A stretch of DNA of 64,000 bases, taken from the NCBI GenBank assembly GCA_029204225.1, contig CM055108.1, forward strand, positions 17,299,125-17,363,124. Direction: 5' to 3'. The position numbers were made by a program, and so were the translations under genes. Source of the DNA: Diphasiastrum complanatum (Eukaryota > Streptophyta > Lycopodiopsida > Lycopodiales > Lycopodiaceae). A model generated the notes under the pieces. The model saw only the letters and a list, made by a program, of their open reading frames with translations. It searched no databases and was not told the origin of the DNA. Below are positions 25,353-37,070 of the stretch, piece after piece (position 1 is the first letter of the stretch; each line of letters opens with the position of its first letter).

Positions 25353-27377
25353 ATGGCCATGCTTTTGTTCAGACCTCGGGTTCGAAAGATGGCCATGCTT
25401 GAACAATTCAAAGTTTCTAAGCTTAGAAAGATTATTCCCTTTCACACCGCCGAGGTGCATACAATCTTAGGCCATTCCATCTCTGCCCCAGCATTTCCAT
25501 TTTGTTTTATTGATTTTATAAAAGTTTCACTGATGGAGACCATCAAGTCAGGATCATTCCAGAACTTGCAATTCAGCACATATTCTCATGTTGGCTGTAA
25601 GCCTGAAGTGAAATCCTTGGACCAACGTAGAGCCAGACAGGTAACATTGGACATGAAGAAAGTGCTTGCTATTCTCCAATGCATGAATCAAAACCCTAAT
25701 CCAGAAACTGCCCTAGCAAAGCTAAATGTCACGTTCACTCCTCTTATTGTAGTTGAGGTTTTGAAGAAGCTGACAAACGTAGAGGTCGCTCTTTTGTTTT
25801 TCAAGTGGGTTGGGCAACAAAAGGGTTTCAAGCACAATGCTGATACATATTCTCAAATGATTAGGGTTTTGGGAAGCATGAAAATGTTCAATGCGGCCTG
25901 GAAGTTAATAGAGGACATGAAAAAGAATAGTTGTCAGATGACAGTTCATACATTCACGACATTAATTGTAATGTATGGGAAGGCTAATAAATTGGAGGAA
26001 TCGATGGGCATTTTGGAACATATGAAGAAAATTGGATGGAAACCTAATGTATATGTCTATAATTGCCTGATAAGCGTTCTCTTGAAGTCAAATGCTCACC
26101 AGAAAGCACAGTCTGTATATCTGAAAATGTTGGAGGCTGGATGTCAACCCGACAAAGTCACATTCAATATGTTCATTGATAGCGCAGGCAAGGCTGGTAA
26201 CACAGATGTTGCATATACAGTTTTTCAGGAAATGAAGGATATGGGAATTTTCCCTGACGTGAAGACATATACAAGTCTGATCAGAAGTTTAGGAAAGGCC
26301 AGTAAGATTGATAAGGCTATGCAGGTGTTTGAGGAGATGAAAAATGGTCCTTGCAGACCGAATGTTGTAACTTACAGTGTTCTTATCGATGGACTTGCAA
26401 AGTCGGGCAAGATCTCTGATGCCTATGAGATTTTCAAAGAAATGCAGGGGAAGGGCTGCTCACCAGATAAAGTAACTTTCAACATACTGATTGGTGGATT
26501 TGGAAAAGCAGGAAGATTGAGCGATGCGATTCAGCTTTATGAAGAAATGAGAACTGCAGGTAAGAGGTGTATCCCTTCTGTGGTGACTTACAACAGTTTG
26601 ATTGGTAGTTTTGTCAAGGCATCCGCATACCCAGAGGCATACAAAGTCTTTGAGAATATGAAAGAGAATGGTTGCCAGCCAGATGCTTTTACATATGCAA
26701 TTCTGATCCATTGCCTTTGCAAACTAGGCGATATTGATGCTGCTTGTACGCTCTTCAATGAAATGGAGAAAAAGGGTTGCGACTCCTTTGCAGTCACATA
26801 TGGTGCTCTAGTTAGCAGCCTTCTGGATGCAGGTCACATGGATGCTGCACGCAAGTTTTATGATGCAATGCAGGAGAGTGGTGGTGCTTGTAAGATTGTG
26901 AGCTACAACACATTCATCAATGGGCTTGGCAAGGTAGGGCGATTAGAGGAGGCATTGAAGCTATATGAAGAAACAGGGTTTCAAGACCGTGCTCCAAATT
27001 TGGTGGTTTATAACACACTTCTAGACGGTCTTGTGAAGGCTGGAAAATGGGATGAGGCAGTTGGGCGTTTCGACGATATGAAGAAAAGTGGCCTTGAGCC
27101 TGATGTTGTTTCATATAATATCCTAATTCATGGGCATGGCTTGGCAGGCAATGTTGCTGGGGCTTGCAAACTTTTTCAAGAAATGCAGGAAAATGGAGTA
27201 ATCCCTGACTTGATATCTTACAGCACAGTTATACACATTCTTTGCAAAGCGGGTGTGCTAGAGGAGGCTCGTCGATTTGTGAATGAAATGACTTCCAAAG
27301 TGTTTCTTCCTGGCTTAATCGACTACCATGACCTATTTCTGGATTTGGAAAGGCAGAATAGTGCTTTAATATGTTAG
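25353..27377 (+). CDS. P-class pentatricopeptide repeat protein, 674 aa, probably organellar
   Basis: This single uninterrupted frame is the only convincing host gene. PPR proteins bind organellar RNA, one base per repeat, and act in its splicing, stability, processing or translation. The N-terminal 100 residues are basic and hydrophobic without acidic runs (MAMLLFRPRVRK..., KLRKIIPF), consistent with a plastid or mitochondrial transit peptide. A conserved lead-in (VVEVLKKLTNVEVALLFFKW) at about 133-152 precedes about 14 tandem 35-residue repeats from about 163 to 655. Repeat starts such as VTYSVLIDGLAK, VTYNSLIGSF and VSYNILIHGHG are spaced 35-36 residues apart. There is no E, DYW or SMR domain, so it is the plain P class. 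Start choice: ATG 25353 is the first in frame; Met codons 13 and 61 are alternatives. It resembles Arabidopsis P-class proteins in general, but I cannot assign an orthologue. Confidence 0.95.
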   Translation: MAMLLFRPRVRKMAMLEQFKVSKLRKIIPFHTAEVHTILGHSISAPAFPFCFIDFIKVSLMETIKSGSFQNLQFSTYSHVGCKPEVKSLDQRRARQVTLDMKKVLAILQCMNQNPNPETALAKLNVTFTPLIVVEVLKKLTNVEVALLFFKWVGQQKGFKHNADTYSQMIRVLGSMKMFNAAWKLIEDMKKNSCQMTVHTFTTLIVMYGKANKLEESMGILEHMKKIGWKPNVYVYNCLISVLLKSNAHQKAQSVYLKMLEAGCQPDKVTFNMFIDSAGKAGNTDVAYTVFQEMKDMGIFPDVKTYTSLIRSLGKASKIDKAMQVFEEMKNGPCRPNVVTYSVLIDGLAKSGKISDAYEIFKEMQGKGCSPDKVTFNILIGGFGKAGRLSDAIQLYEEMRTAGKRCIPSVVTYNSLIGSFVKASAYPEAYKVFENMKENGCQPDAFTYAILIHCLCKLGDIDAACTLFNEMEKKGCDSFAVTYGALVSSLLDAGHMDAARKFYDAMQESGGACKIVSYNTFINGLGKVGRLEEALKLYEETGFQDRAPNLVVYNTLLDGLVKAGKWDEAVGRFDDMKKSGLEPDVVSYNILIHGHGLAGNVAGACKLFQEMQENGVIPDLISYSTVIHILCKAGVLEEARRFVNEMTSKVFLPGLIDYHDLFLDLERQNSALIC

Positions 27378-28831
27378 CTCATTGATCCCCGGAGTCCAGA
27401 AGCAATCCGAAACAAAACAAGTTGATGATCAAATATCAAGCTTGTGCTTTATTCATCTTCAGCTGTTGCAACAAGGTATGTATCACAGAAAAGTGTGCAT
27501 CTAATAGTGATACCGAACTTATAGGTAAATACTGAAATCATGTTGATTATGCTTTTAAATGCTGTGCTTGAAACTGAAAGATGGTTTTAACTTCTAGACA
27601 AAAAGGACAAGATGACTTTGGAGAGCGCTACCTGGCTGAAAAGTACTTCAACGCAGAAAGCAACTTGTGTTCTTGCCAACAGTGGATAGTGGATGAATAA
27701 TTTGTTGCCAAGTAAAGCCAATTCTTACAACCCAATTTGCACTTGGTTCAGATACGTTGCTCAAATTGCACCTGTCATGTCATGAAAATGGTATTTGTGT
27801 GGTGGGTACTTCGAAATTCGAATCAAGTGCATGGCATTTGTAAGATTCAAGAATACATTTGCAGAGTGCTACTCACCAGGTACTTTGACTGTTTGAGGTC
27901 ACCTGAATTATAGTCTGGAAACATTTGATGCTTTCAAAATTAAAAGCCTAAATGCACATTGCATTTATTTCCTCTTTGTTATACATTGTAAGTTGTTATG
28001 TCTGTGCTGGAATCTTATCAACATCTAATACTAACTGTTCTCTGCTCGATAATGGATATACCCTATGTATCAATGTTGAAGCTTAGCACTACAAAAAACG
28101 GTGATGATAATGTCTTTTGAAGAACAATCTTTTCCACGAGCTTTTTTCAAATTGGTGTATCTTTTCTTTAGAGGTCTACAGGATAAATGATTAATCCCAT
28201 CTGCTACAAGAAAGAAGCAAAGTTAGACCCTGAGATATGCTATATGTGGGTAAGTAGTTGTTGTTTATCACACTTATTTGCTATTCACGATCCATAGTTT
28301 TGATTAAGGTAACCTGTTAGTAAATCAGCTGCCATTGTCTAGAACCGGAAAACGTATGATATGATGGTTATAAAAAGAGCTTGATGAATGCCATCAAATT
28401 TATTTGCAAAATTGAAATCTGGTACGTTTAGTATTGGCAAGAGTATGAGTTATTTGCTGTGGAAAAAACTATGCAATTATGCTTGGAAAATTTTTCTAGT
28501 ACAAAAGATACTTTGTTTTGTCTATTAATGGATGGGAGTCATAATGATTCCTACTGATTTTAGAGGCATGCAAGACAAATTATGGGGCTAGAGGCAAGCA
28601 TAGTTACTCCTAGTTCCATGCTAGCAAGGAGAACCTGGTCCATTTCAGTTGTAGCTCAATTTGGTTATCTCATTTTGGCAATTTCATACTTCAAGTCTCG
28701 CAATGGTGGTTGTTAATGCTAGCCTTCATCATAACGAGTCAGTCCACCACCTCCACAGAAGTGTTAGAAACTTAGCATGTTGGTCTTTGTACAAATTTAT
28801 GAGAGCTAATGTGGATGCATATGTGTGCATG
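27378..28831 (+). other. Downstream region of the PPR gene, possible spliced 3' UTR
   Basis: After the stop, AACAAGGTATGT near 27470-27481 is a good plant 5' splice site, and pyrimidine-rich AG sites occur near 27597. A 3' UTR intron is therefore possible but only inferred. No second coding region was recognised up to the RE8 LTR. Confidence 0.3.
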
Positions 28832-29549
28832 TGTTGTCTACTCGGTTAGGTACACAATGATGAACTTTAGGTGGTGGTTTGTGTACACAAGGTGGAATGT
28901 TCTAGAGCTTGATAGTCTTTGTGATATGTGCGACTACCATTTGCCATGGATCTAGTTGTGGACAATGCTTAGAATGGGGCCTACATGTAATATTGCCATT
29001 CATTCTATCTACCCAAGAATAGGTGGATGATATGAACACATGTGCATGGCTAGGACATTGCTCTAGCCTCAGGATGGTGCACATGAGAGACAAATGTGGG
29101 TATTGGTGGTATGGGACATTAGTATCGTTGAAACCTCGATCATGCTTGACATATTGATAGCTCCAAGGCTTCCAAATACATTCTATGGATGGACAACTAG
29201 TGAGCATTCCTCATTGATTGTGTGCAATTAGTTACCTTATGAATATTGGTTTTTGTGAGAATCTTTATAGTTGATATTAGAGCCATTGTTTTTCGTGTTT
29301 AAGGTGCACTCATTCTTACCTTGAATCAATTTTTTTGTCATATTTTGTTTTTGATGAATGCTTTTATATTTAAGCTTGAATTCGTCGATAGTTTTGTCTA
29401 CACAGAGCTTATATAGTGGCTGGAAAATCAGTTTTTAATTTTTATAATAACCGTGTGCTTAAGTCTTAGCTTAATAAGGTGTATTAGGCACCTAGCTGGC
29501 CACTTTAGATATTCATTTTTTTGTTCTCTTTTTGAAAACATTAGTTGAC

Positions 29550-30600
29550 AGGCTAACCAAAATGGCGTAGTTTATTGCTACCAAAGTTATTGTCAAGGCT
29601 TCTGAGCTTGCTTAGCTTTTCTCTGGGAAAGTTTTTCATATGATTAGTTAAAAAACATTGTCTTGAGTTGAAAACATATTTTTTCAAAAGAGAGTTAGAC
29701 TGGGGAAAGTACCTCTCAATAGTTGAGTTCGTGTACAATAATGCAAAGCATTTTGTTGTAGGATTTAGTCCTTTTATGCTGTTGTATGGTTCTCAACAGT
29801 ATCAGGTAGACTCAAAGGTCTCAAAGTGCAAGTTATAGATTTTTTGTAGGATATGCAAGAAATGTTGTAGGTTGCCAATCATAGCATAAAAATGGCTCAA
29901 GATAGAGCACAATTTTATGCGACCCAAATTTGTTCATCCAAAGAGTTGAGAATTGGGTGCACCTTATGTTGCAAAGGGTTCTAAGGTACGTGAAAGTAGT
30001 AAATGCAATAAGCTATCTCAAGATACTGCGGCCCACACAAGTTTTTGAACATGCTACTTATTTGAAGGAACGACTAGGTGGAAAGCATAGTTTCATTGAA
30101 TCATGATTTGATGTTGATTGAATAGTGATTTCTATTCGAATCCGACTTGGCCGATTCGAATCTCCGAATTGGATTTTCTTAGGAATTTTTTTTTTTCACA
30201 AGACTCGATTACAAAGGGGTCCCATTTCTCTCTCTTTTTTTGTTGTTCTTCGTTGCGAGACAACAATGGTGTGTGTGTGTGTGCGTGTTGTGTCATGATT
30301 CACCTTTGAATGGTTAATCGTTAAAATATGGAATTTGTAATCTTTAAATTCCGATTCGACCGATTTTGAATAGGAAGGAAACTCTAGTGGAAAGGATAAC
30401 ATTATTCAAGAAAATGGTCTAGTTTACTTGGAGGAGCTGACATTTTGTACGATGATAGAAACTTAGGAATTGTACACTCTTTGAGTATTTGGTTCGTTGG
30501 AGAGGTAAGCTAGATGATTAGAACACCTGGGAAAAGGAAGATGATCCAAGACTTGAACCTTGGATTACTCCCTATAGAAGCAGGCTCTTAAAGGGGAGGA
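29550..30600 (+). pseudogene. RE8 gypsy integrase and chromodomain fragments
   Basis: At about 29570-29640 and 29700-29900 the sequence reads as decayed integrase (KYLSIVEFVYNNAKHF, then GFSPFMLLYGSQ), parallel to RE9 at 36370-36480. Near 30470-30590 a chromodomain-like EYLVRWRGKLDD, a stop and NTWEKEDD follow, directly before the PPT. Protease, reverse transcriptase and RNase H are absent. An unrelated segment at about 30115-30385 splits the two parts. Confidence 0.75.
30118..30386. mobile_element. Candidate small insertion (MITE-like) inside RE8
   Basis: This stretch interrupts RE8 coding similarity. Near its ends are inverted, imperfect words: CTATTCGAATCCGACTTGG at about 30132-30150, and on the opposite strand CTATTCAAAATCGGTCGAAT ending near 30375. 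A short (GT)n run lies at about 30271-30284. No clear target duplication was found, so the call is tentative. Confidence 0.3.
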
Positions 30601-32250
30601 AATGTTGTGGACCTGGTTAGGTGCATAAACGCCAACTTGAGGTGACAATCTTTGTACATGAGATAGAACACTAGTTTGGAGCTATTGGTAGTTTTAGTGA
30701 GACGTGTCATGTGACTGCCATGTGTAGTGGGTCTAGGCTAGATAGTGCTTGGAGTGAGGCCTACCTATAATATACATAGGGGTAGGAGGTCTCCGGTGCT
30801 GTTCATTCTATCTCCTCAGGGAGAGGTGGATGGTACTAATAGATGTCTTTAGTGAGGATGTTGCTTTGGCCTTATGATGGTGCATGTGAGAGATGAGGGT
30901 GCACATTGGTGATATGTATATTTATATTGGCAAGATCTTGATCATAACTGTCTTGTGCACGACAGTTATGTCCCGATCTGTTATGTGAATGGGTACTTAG
31001 TAAGCATTTGTCACTGATGGCATGTGGTTACCTTACAAAGATTGGTCCTATGGGAAGCCTTATAACATGTGATGATGTGCACCTACTCCTGGGCAGAAAA
31101 GTGCTCTAGTTATGAGTTAAACATCCTCAACAACAATCAAAAACATTAATGCAATTCAGCTAATACTTGCTAAAATCTAATCTGTGGTGGCTAAGTTCTT
31201 GATTGACACATCTATGCAGTGTAGCCCAGGTTTTCATGCAGTCTATGAAGTAGCTAAAGCTCTTTTAGCCTATTTATAAGCCTATGGAAATTCAAATTGG
31301 TGTGGGCTTGCTACCTCTTTACAAGGCACAATATTAACTGGAGTCATTAAAAATGCCATATTTTTATGACATTTGAAGGTTTTCGGGGTTTAGGGGCAAA
31401 ATTTTGATGCAAAATGTTTTTGGACCCCACAATGGCTGAAATTTTTTTCAGCCTTTTCTAGATGTTTTCTTGGCCATAAGCAATGTTATTTCAAAGAAAA
31501 AACTATTGTTTATTGTTCTATGTGTAATCGAGTTGGCTAATGCCCCCTAAAAAAGACAACTAGTGCTTGTTCTAGAGCTGGAAGCTAGAGAAATTACTTG
31601 CCTCTTGTTCTATGTGTAATGTTTGTATGAGACGTACGATAACTTTGATGATGTGGCATATTTATCTTATCTGTACACGTATTCATATGTGTTTGTGTTT
31701 TCGGCGTGCTGTATTGAAAACCTTTTGTATTCTGGTTACTATGAGATTAATGTCAACACTAAATAAATGGGCCCCAAAGCTCCCAGTCACAAGGTCTTAA
31801 TGTCAAATAATCACAATTAACCTCATGGGGCCCAAATAGTAACATAGAGGTCCAAATACGGATGATTGCTACAAGATAAAAACATGGTGCATGACGCTCA
31901 AGCACTATCTGTCGAATATCTCTTACTTAGTTGCTCTGCAAACTGTCATGAAGTTGCCTGCAGAGTGTAAATTATGAGACTCACATCTTCATGTAGAGAT
32001 CTTAAGTGGGTAATGGGTGATTCTCAAAAGACAATATATCTTATGCAAAGTAATTTCACAGTTTGTGCTTGTAGCAGTTTTATTCCAGATAAATAGCTTT
32101 TTGGTTGAAGGTTTAACAACATCAATTAGTTGCTCCTTGTGGTTTCAGAACATTTTGATTTTTATCAAGAACATGAGCCTTAATCTCAATGAAAAAGTTT
32201 GTATAAGTCACAGTGAAACCATAGATACTGTTCAGTTGAAAGCTTATACA

Positions 32251-32270
32251 GTTTAGGGTTTAGGGTTTAG
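32251..32270 (+). repeat. Short interstitial plant telomere-type repeat
   Basis: GTTTAGGGTTTAGGGTTTAG is nearly three TTTAGGG units, the Arabidopsis-type telomere repeat used by most land plants. It is far too short for a telomere and matches the telo-box seen in plant promoters. Confidence 0.8.
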
Positions 32271-34574
32271 AATGGTTTGGCACATCACATCAAACTCATT
32301 GATGGAAAACACCCTATGTGGGCATCTAGATCAACCACCATGTCCCTTCTGCTTGTGCAAACTCCACTGTCCAACATGCATTGTCCCCAACACCTCTAAT
32401 CAGATTTGTGCCATTTTTCTTCTTGTGACATTGTAGCTTGGCCTCTTTTGTGGCTTTTGAGGAGACTGTTATTCCTCGAGCAAGTAGTTATAGTTATAGC
32501 ACCTCAGTTTCGATTGCTTCTGATGAGAAGTACCATCAGGGCCTTTCATGGCTTGGTAGAGACCTGAATTTAAGTATGGCATGCCAAATGGGCAAGAATT
32601 GCATAAAGCGAGGGGATCCAAACTATTGAGGATGCTTTTGTGTAATTTCTTGGTGCTAAGGAATCACGTTATACAGCCAAACCATAGTTTATTATACGGG
32701 CAATGTCAAGGCCTTCTTGCCTTCTGGACAACCCTGATTAGATGGGGTAAGGCTTAAGTGTAGAGGCGAGATAATGCAAATGTGAGAAAAAAAATTACCT
32801 ACAGATTTTTGCCATTTGCTTATCATAAAGCTCCTAAAGAGGCTGGCTTCCGGCCGATCGAGCAGTACTTTTTTGTAGCAAATAATAATGTGTATCTCCA
32901 TACCAACATAGGACAAGATGTTGTCAATGATGTCCTACCAAAAGGACTTCAGTTTCATGGCTAAGCATGGGAGTTTGCCTTTCTCCTCCCGAAGGGGGAA
33001 TAATTCTAGGAATTGTGGTGTTTGCTTATCTTGAGCATAGCTTAGCATGTCTACATAACCATGACTGCCATTTAAGGGCACTGCTTGAAAAAGAAAGTAG
33101 ATTAAGACCTCACCATTGTTATGTCCTAATTATGAAGTAGATTAAGACCTCGCCCTTGTTGTCCTAAATTCTAATTATGTCTATTTGGGACAGAAACACA
33201 GCTTCAACCTGATCATGACAAAGCATTCCAAATCGTGAAGTAAATATGCAGAGCTCTTTAGCTGCTGTTCAACTTTTTAATTCTTGACAAACAAGATTGC
33301 ACATTTTCTATTCCTGCGGTTGTGTCATAAGGCTAATTCTCTTGTATTGTTGATGTGAATGGAGAACGGCTGAAGTTCTTAGCTTGTCAACTCTTCTTTC
33401 GCTTGATGTTTCCTTTTGTAGAACATAAGGTAACTGATATCATTCTATGATCACTATCTATGGGTGCAGTTGTTTTGTGCATGATATCTATCAAGCACGT
33501 TTGCCCTGGGCAGGAAATGAGATATAAAGTACCATGGAACCTATCTAGGGACTGCATATTGATGCAAAATTTGATGATCACAAATTTTTTGCCAGCTATA
33601 TAATTTTTTGAAGATGGTGGACGTGGCTAGAGGCTTTTGCTGAAGTACTTCATTTGATTGCTATCATAGCTGACAACAATTGTCTTACATAATTTTGAGT
33701 CTGGGTTGTTTGTAGTCCTTGAAGAATTGACCTCGTACTGGATTTATCAGTGGCTAGCACACATATATTGTGCTTGCAGATTACAATAGTTGTTATTGCA
33801 AATTGCAACTCTGAAGGGTCTTGTATCGGCAAAACTTACTAGAAGAGCCTTGTATCGGCAAGATTTTCTTGAGAAATGTACATGACTTACATGTGGTTGT
33901 CTGTGAAGTTAGATTGATGATGGTAGATATTGAGTATTTAGCAATGAGCACCATTCTTCAAGACATAAATGATCACCTAATTTGTAATATATATGAAAAC
34001 TATATTAGAGTGTTTTCATAGATCATTCACGAATTATTGATGTTCAAGGAATAGCTGCGAAATTGTCAAAGATGGGTATCCCATGCAGGGATCATCTGGC
34101 TGTTGTAACGAGCTGTTAGCAGGTATCAAATATGTGAATCCAAAGATAATTGTAAAAGTAGTGTTACAATGAAAGGCTTAACGCATGACTAATTGTCATT
34201 TGTTTGGATGTGAATAGATATGTTTAGTTAGTCTACTAATGCACTCCATGAGAAACTCTGTGAAGGAATGACTGAAATGGCAGTGATTCCAAAGCGTTTC
34301 GAAATATATTAATGAGAGCAATCTGATTTAGAAAGTTCTAAGACTGTTCTGTCATACGACGGTGAAATGTTATTAAGATGTACTGCAATATAATTATAAG
34401 GACAGCTTATTTTACTGAATCTTCATTTAATCCATCTGTCTTTCTTGTTTTGATGACTTAAAGTTTATATTGGATGATGATAATGAAGTTTTTCTTCGAC
34501 ATCTTGGAAGTCTATATCAATAGCCATGGAAAACATTACCCTCAACATTGAATCATAAAATCAACACGCATCAA

Positions 34575-34608
34575 CAAACACACACACACACATACACACA
34601 CACACACC
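34575..34608. repeat. (CA)n microsatellite
   Basis: Alternating CA with one TA interruption. The His-Thr rich frame across it is an artefact. Confidence 0.9.
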
Positions 34609-35028
34609 AACTCCCATGCCCACCCACTCACTCACAATTCAACAAACACAATCACATGTTCTACATGGCCACCCATACCTTGGTTAACACAAGGTTATTA
34701 CATGCTTGTGTTGTTGGTGTATTGGAAGTACCTCTTAAGCATGAGTATTGCCATTTTGGAAGCAAAAGGCATGTGAAGTTTGCAAGTTGATTTGAATATG
34801 AAGTGTAGGTTACAATATGATTCATTGCTAAAAAGTGTTGGGAGGTTTACAATCCTTAGATTAAATTTTTGGTTGAAAGTGTGCTCGTGTGATTCGAAAG
34901 TGAGTCCAATGTGGGTAGACGATGCTTGCTTTTGTCATAAGGAGAATGATAATTGAGCTGGACGTGCAATTTTAAAATTCAAAATTGCATCATGATATCT
35001 CCGTCGGCATATTTTCCAATTTGCTTGA

Positions 35029-37070
35029 TTGACATTTCCCCTTACCCAGGCCTTGAAAGGCTATAAGAAGCTAAGCCGAAGGGCTAAGAGTCCACTAGTG
35101 GTGTGGACAAAGGATATGAATAATTGTTTTGAGTTGCTTAAGAAAAGTGTCACTTCGACATCAATACTAATCATTGGCGATCCTAATAAGACTTTTGTGG
35201 TTAGGACCGATGTCAATGATTATGCTATTGGAGCTGTTTTGATGCAGGATGGACATCTTGTGGCTTATGAAAGCAAGAAACTCAATCCTGTTCAATCTAG
35301 GTATTGTACCTATGAGAAGGAACTGTTTGCAATTGTTCATTCCTTGAAAATTTGGCGACATTATTTGTATGGAACCAGATTTGAAGTTTTGACAGATCAT
35401 CAGACTCTTCGATATTTCTGTGATGCTACAGATTTAAAGGGGAGACAAGCTAGATGGGCTGAGCTGATGCAAATTTTTGACTTTTCTATATGTTATTGTG
35501 AAGGAAGTCAAAATACTCTAGCGGATGCTTTGAGTTGGTTACCGGTTTTTAATTAGTGGTGCTTTACTGTTATAGAACCGGAGTTGTTTAAGTCTCTTCA
35601 AGGACTATATGAGTCCGATCCCTCTTTTTTGGAAAGTATTGGCAACAAGTACTTTTGGGGGTCGATTCAGGTTTGCAAGATTCCTCGAATTAGGGAAAGG
35701 CTGAAACGGATTTCCTAATTCGAAACAAGATTTTGTTTTGTAAAGGAAAGGTGTGTGTACCAGAGAATGACACTGTAAGGGCCCAAATCTTGCATGAATG
35801 TCATGATAGTCCATGCGCAGGACATCCGGGTATACAAAGAACACTTGACTTAGTTCGAAAACAATTTTGGTGGCCTAAGATTAAATGTCAGGTAGAGGCC
35901 TATGTACTTAAAGGTACTAAGTGCCAGTTACATAAAGCAGAGAGACTAAAAGCTAGTGGCCTGTTACATCCTTTAGATATTCCTACTGGAAAGTGGGAAA
36001 GAATATCTATCGATTTTGTGGCCGGGCTTCCACATACAGGGAAGAGCCACGATTCGGTTTGGGTCATTGTTGACAGACTTACGAAGTTTTGCTCAATTTA
36101 TCCCAACGAAAACTACTGTCAAAGCTTCAGAACTAGCTCAACTGTTTGTTGAGAAGCTTTTTCGACTGTACGGGCTGCCTTGCAATATTGTCAGTGACCG
36201 TGACCCAAAATTCACTGGAAATTTTTGGCAAGCAGTATTTGAAAAGTTGGAAACATTTTAAGTGTGAGTTCTACAGATCATCCGAAATCAGACGGTCAAA
36301 AGAAAAGGACCAATCAGACGATGGAGGATATGCTTCGAGCATATGTGGGCCATCGGTAGTCTGATTGGGAACAATACCTTCCATTGGTGCAATTTGCATA
36401 TAACAGTGCAAAACATTCAGCGACCGGATTCAGCCCTTTCATGCTTATGTATGGTTTTCAACCTCGATCACCAATTAGTGTTGGCATGAAAAACCTACGG
36501 GTGCAAGCCGTAGCTGATTTTCTTGCGGATATGCAAGAAATGTTACAGTTGGCTAAAGATAGCATTAGTAGTGCCTAAGACAGGGCAATGCACTATGCTG
36601 ATCTATTTCGGAAGCACAAGGTATTCATGGTCAACGACTGGGTTTTTATTAGGGTCCCTAATCACTCTAGGAGTTGAAAAATTGGTAAGTGTGCAAAGTT
36701 GGCGCCTAGGTTGCGGTCCTTTTAAGGTTATCCAAGTGATAAACAAGGTTGCATACAAACTAGACCTTCCAGCTAACATTGGAATTCATCATGTTTTCCA
36801 CGTTAGTAAGTTGAAACCCTCGTTGGAGGTTGGAGAGACCCTGGTCCCTGTGGAAAATCTAGTGGAACTTCTTCGTGATGAGGCCGTGAGTGGACCACCT
36901 GAACCTGAGGCGATTGGTAATAGCCGGCAGAGAACTCTACGGAGTAGAGTGCTTCGGGAATTTTTATTCAGGTGGAGGGGCAAATCAGAAGAGGAGGATA
37001 CTTGGGAAAAGGAGGCTGATCTCCAGAAGAATTTTCAAAATTTTTCCCTACAAGGAAAAATTTAAGTTTA
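35029..37070 (+). pseudogene. RE9: Ty3-gypsy chromovirus pol fragment (RNase H, integrase, chromodomain)
   Basis: The frame enters at the reverse transcriptase thumb (PLTQALKGYKK). It continues through RNase H: DVNDYAIGAVLMQDG, TYEKELFAIVHSLKIWRHYL, LTDHQTLRYF and NTLADALSWLP (to 35553). The integrase zinc region follows (HECHDSPCAGHPG, then VLKGTKCQLHKA), where the first Cys of the usual CXXC is Gly. The catalytic core (ISIDFVAGLPHTGKS, then VWVIVDRLTKF) shifts frame near 36090 and resumes around GLPCNIVSDRDPKFTGNFW. YNSAKHSATGFSPFMLMYG follows. The last part (36523-37065) ends with a chromodomain-like FLFRWRGKSEEEDTWEKEADL. Several stops and frameshifts and loss of gag, protease and most of reverse transcriptase make it inactive. 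Confidence 0.9.

Larger units (their letters stand above)
28832..31066 (+). mobile_element. RE8: old Ty3-gypsy (chromovirus) remnant with both LTRs
   Basis: Diverged 5' LTR (28832 to about 29270) and 3' LTR (30603 to about 31066) share order and wording. Examples are TTCATTCTATCT, GGTGGATG, GGATGGTGCACATGAGAGA against TGATGGTGCATGTGAGAGA, and GTTACCTTA followed by TTGGT. A PBS-like TTGATATTAGAGCC follows the 5' LTR, and AAAGGGGAGGAAA precedes the 3' LTR start TGTTGTGG. LTR divergence is large, so the insertion is old. The interior is only 1.3 kb. Confidence 0.75.
31067..35028. other. Intergenic region between RE8 and RE9
   Basis: No gene recognised. Frames at 32017-32256, 32438-32629 and 32782-32964 are short and without motifs. 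A tandem pair of GTAGATTAAGACCTC words sits at about 33098 and 33138. Some parts (32430-32640, 32780-32960) have more even base use and could be decayed exons, but nothing supports a product. Confidence 0.35.

Noticed and set aside
32251-32270. Telomere or chromosome end
   Set aside because: Less than three TTTAGGG units, surrounded by ordinary sequence; better seen as a telo-box-like word.
32438-32964. Possible host gene exons (two short plus-strand frames)
   Set aside because: No motif, no convincing splice pattern and no neighbouring exon; length is within chance expectation.
34548-34790. 80-codon frame starting in His-Thr repeats
   Set aside because: It originates in a (CA)n microsatellite and lacks any motif downstream.
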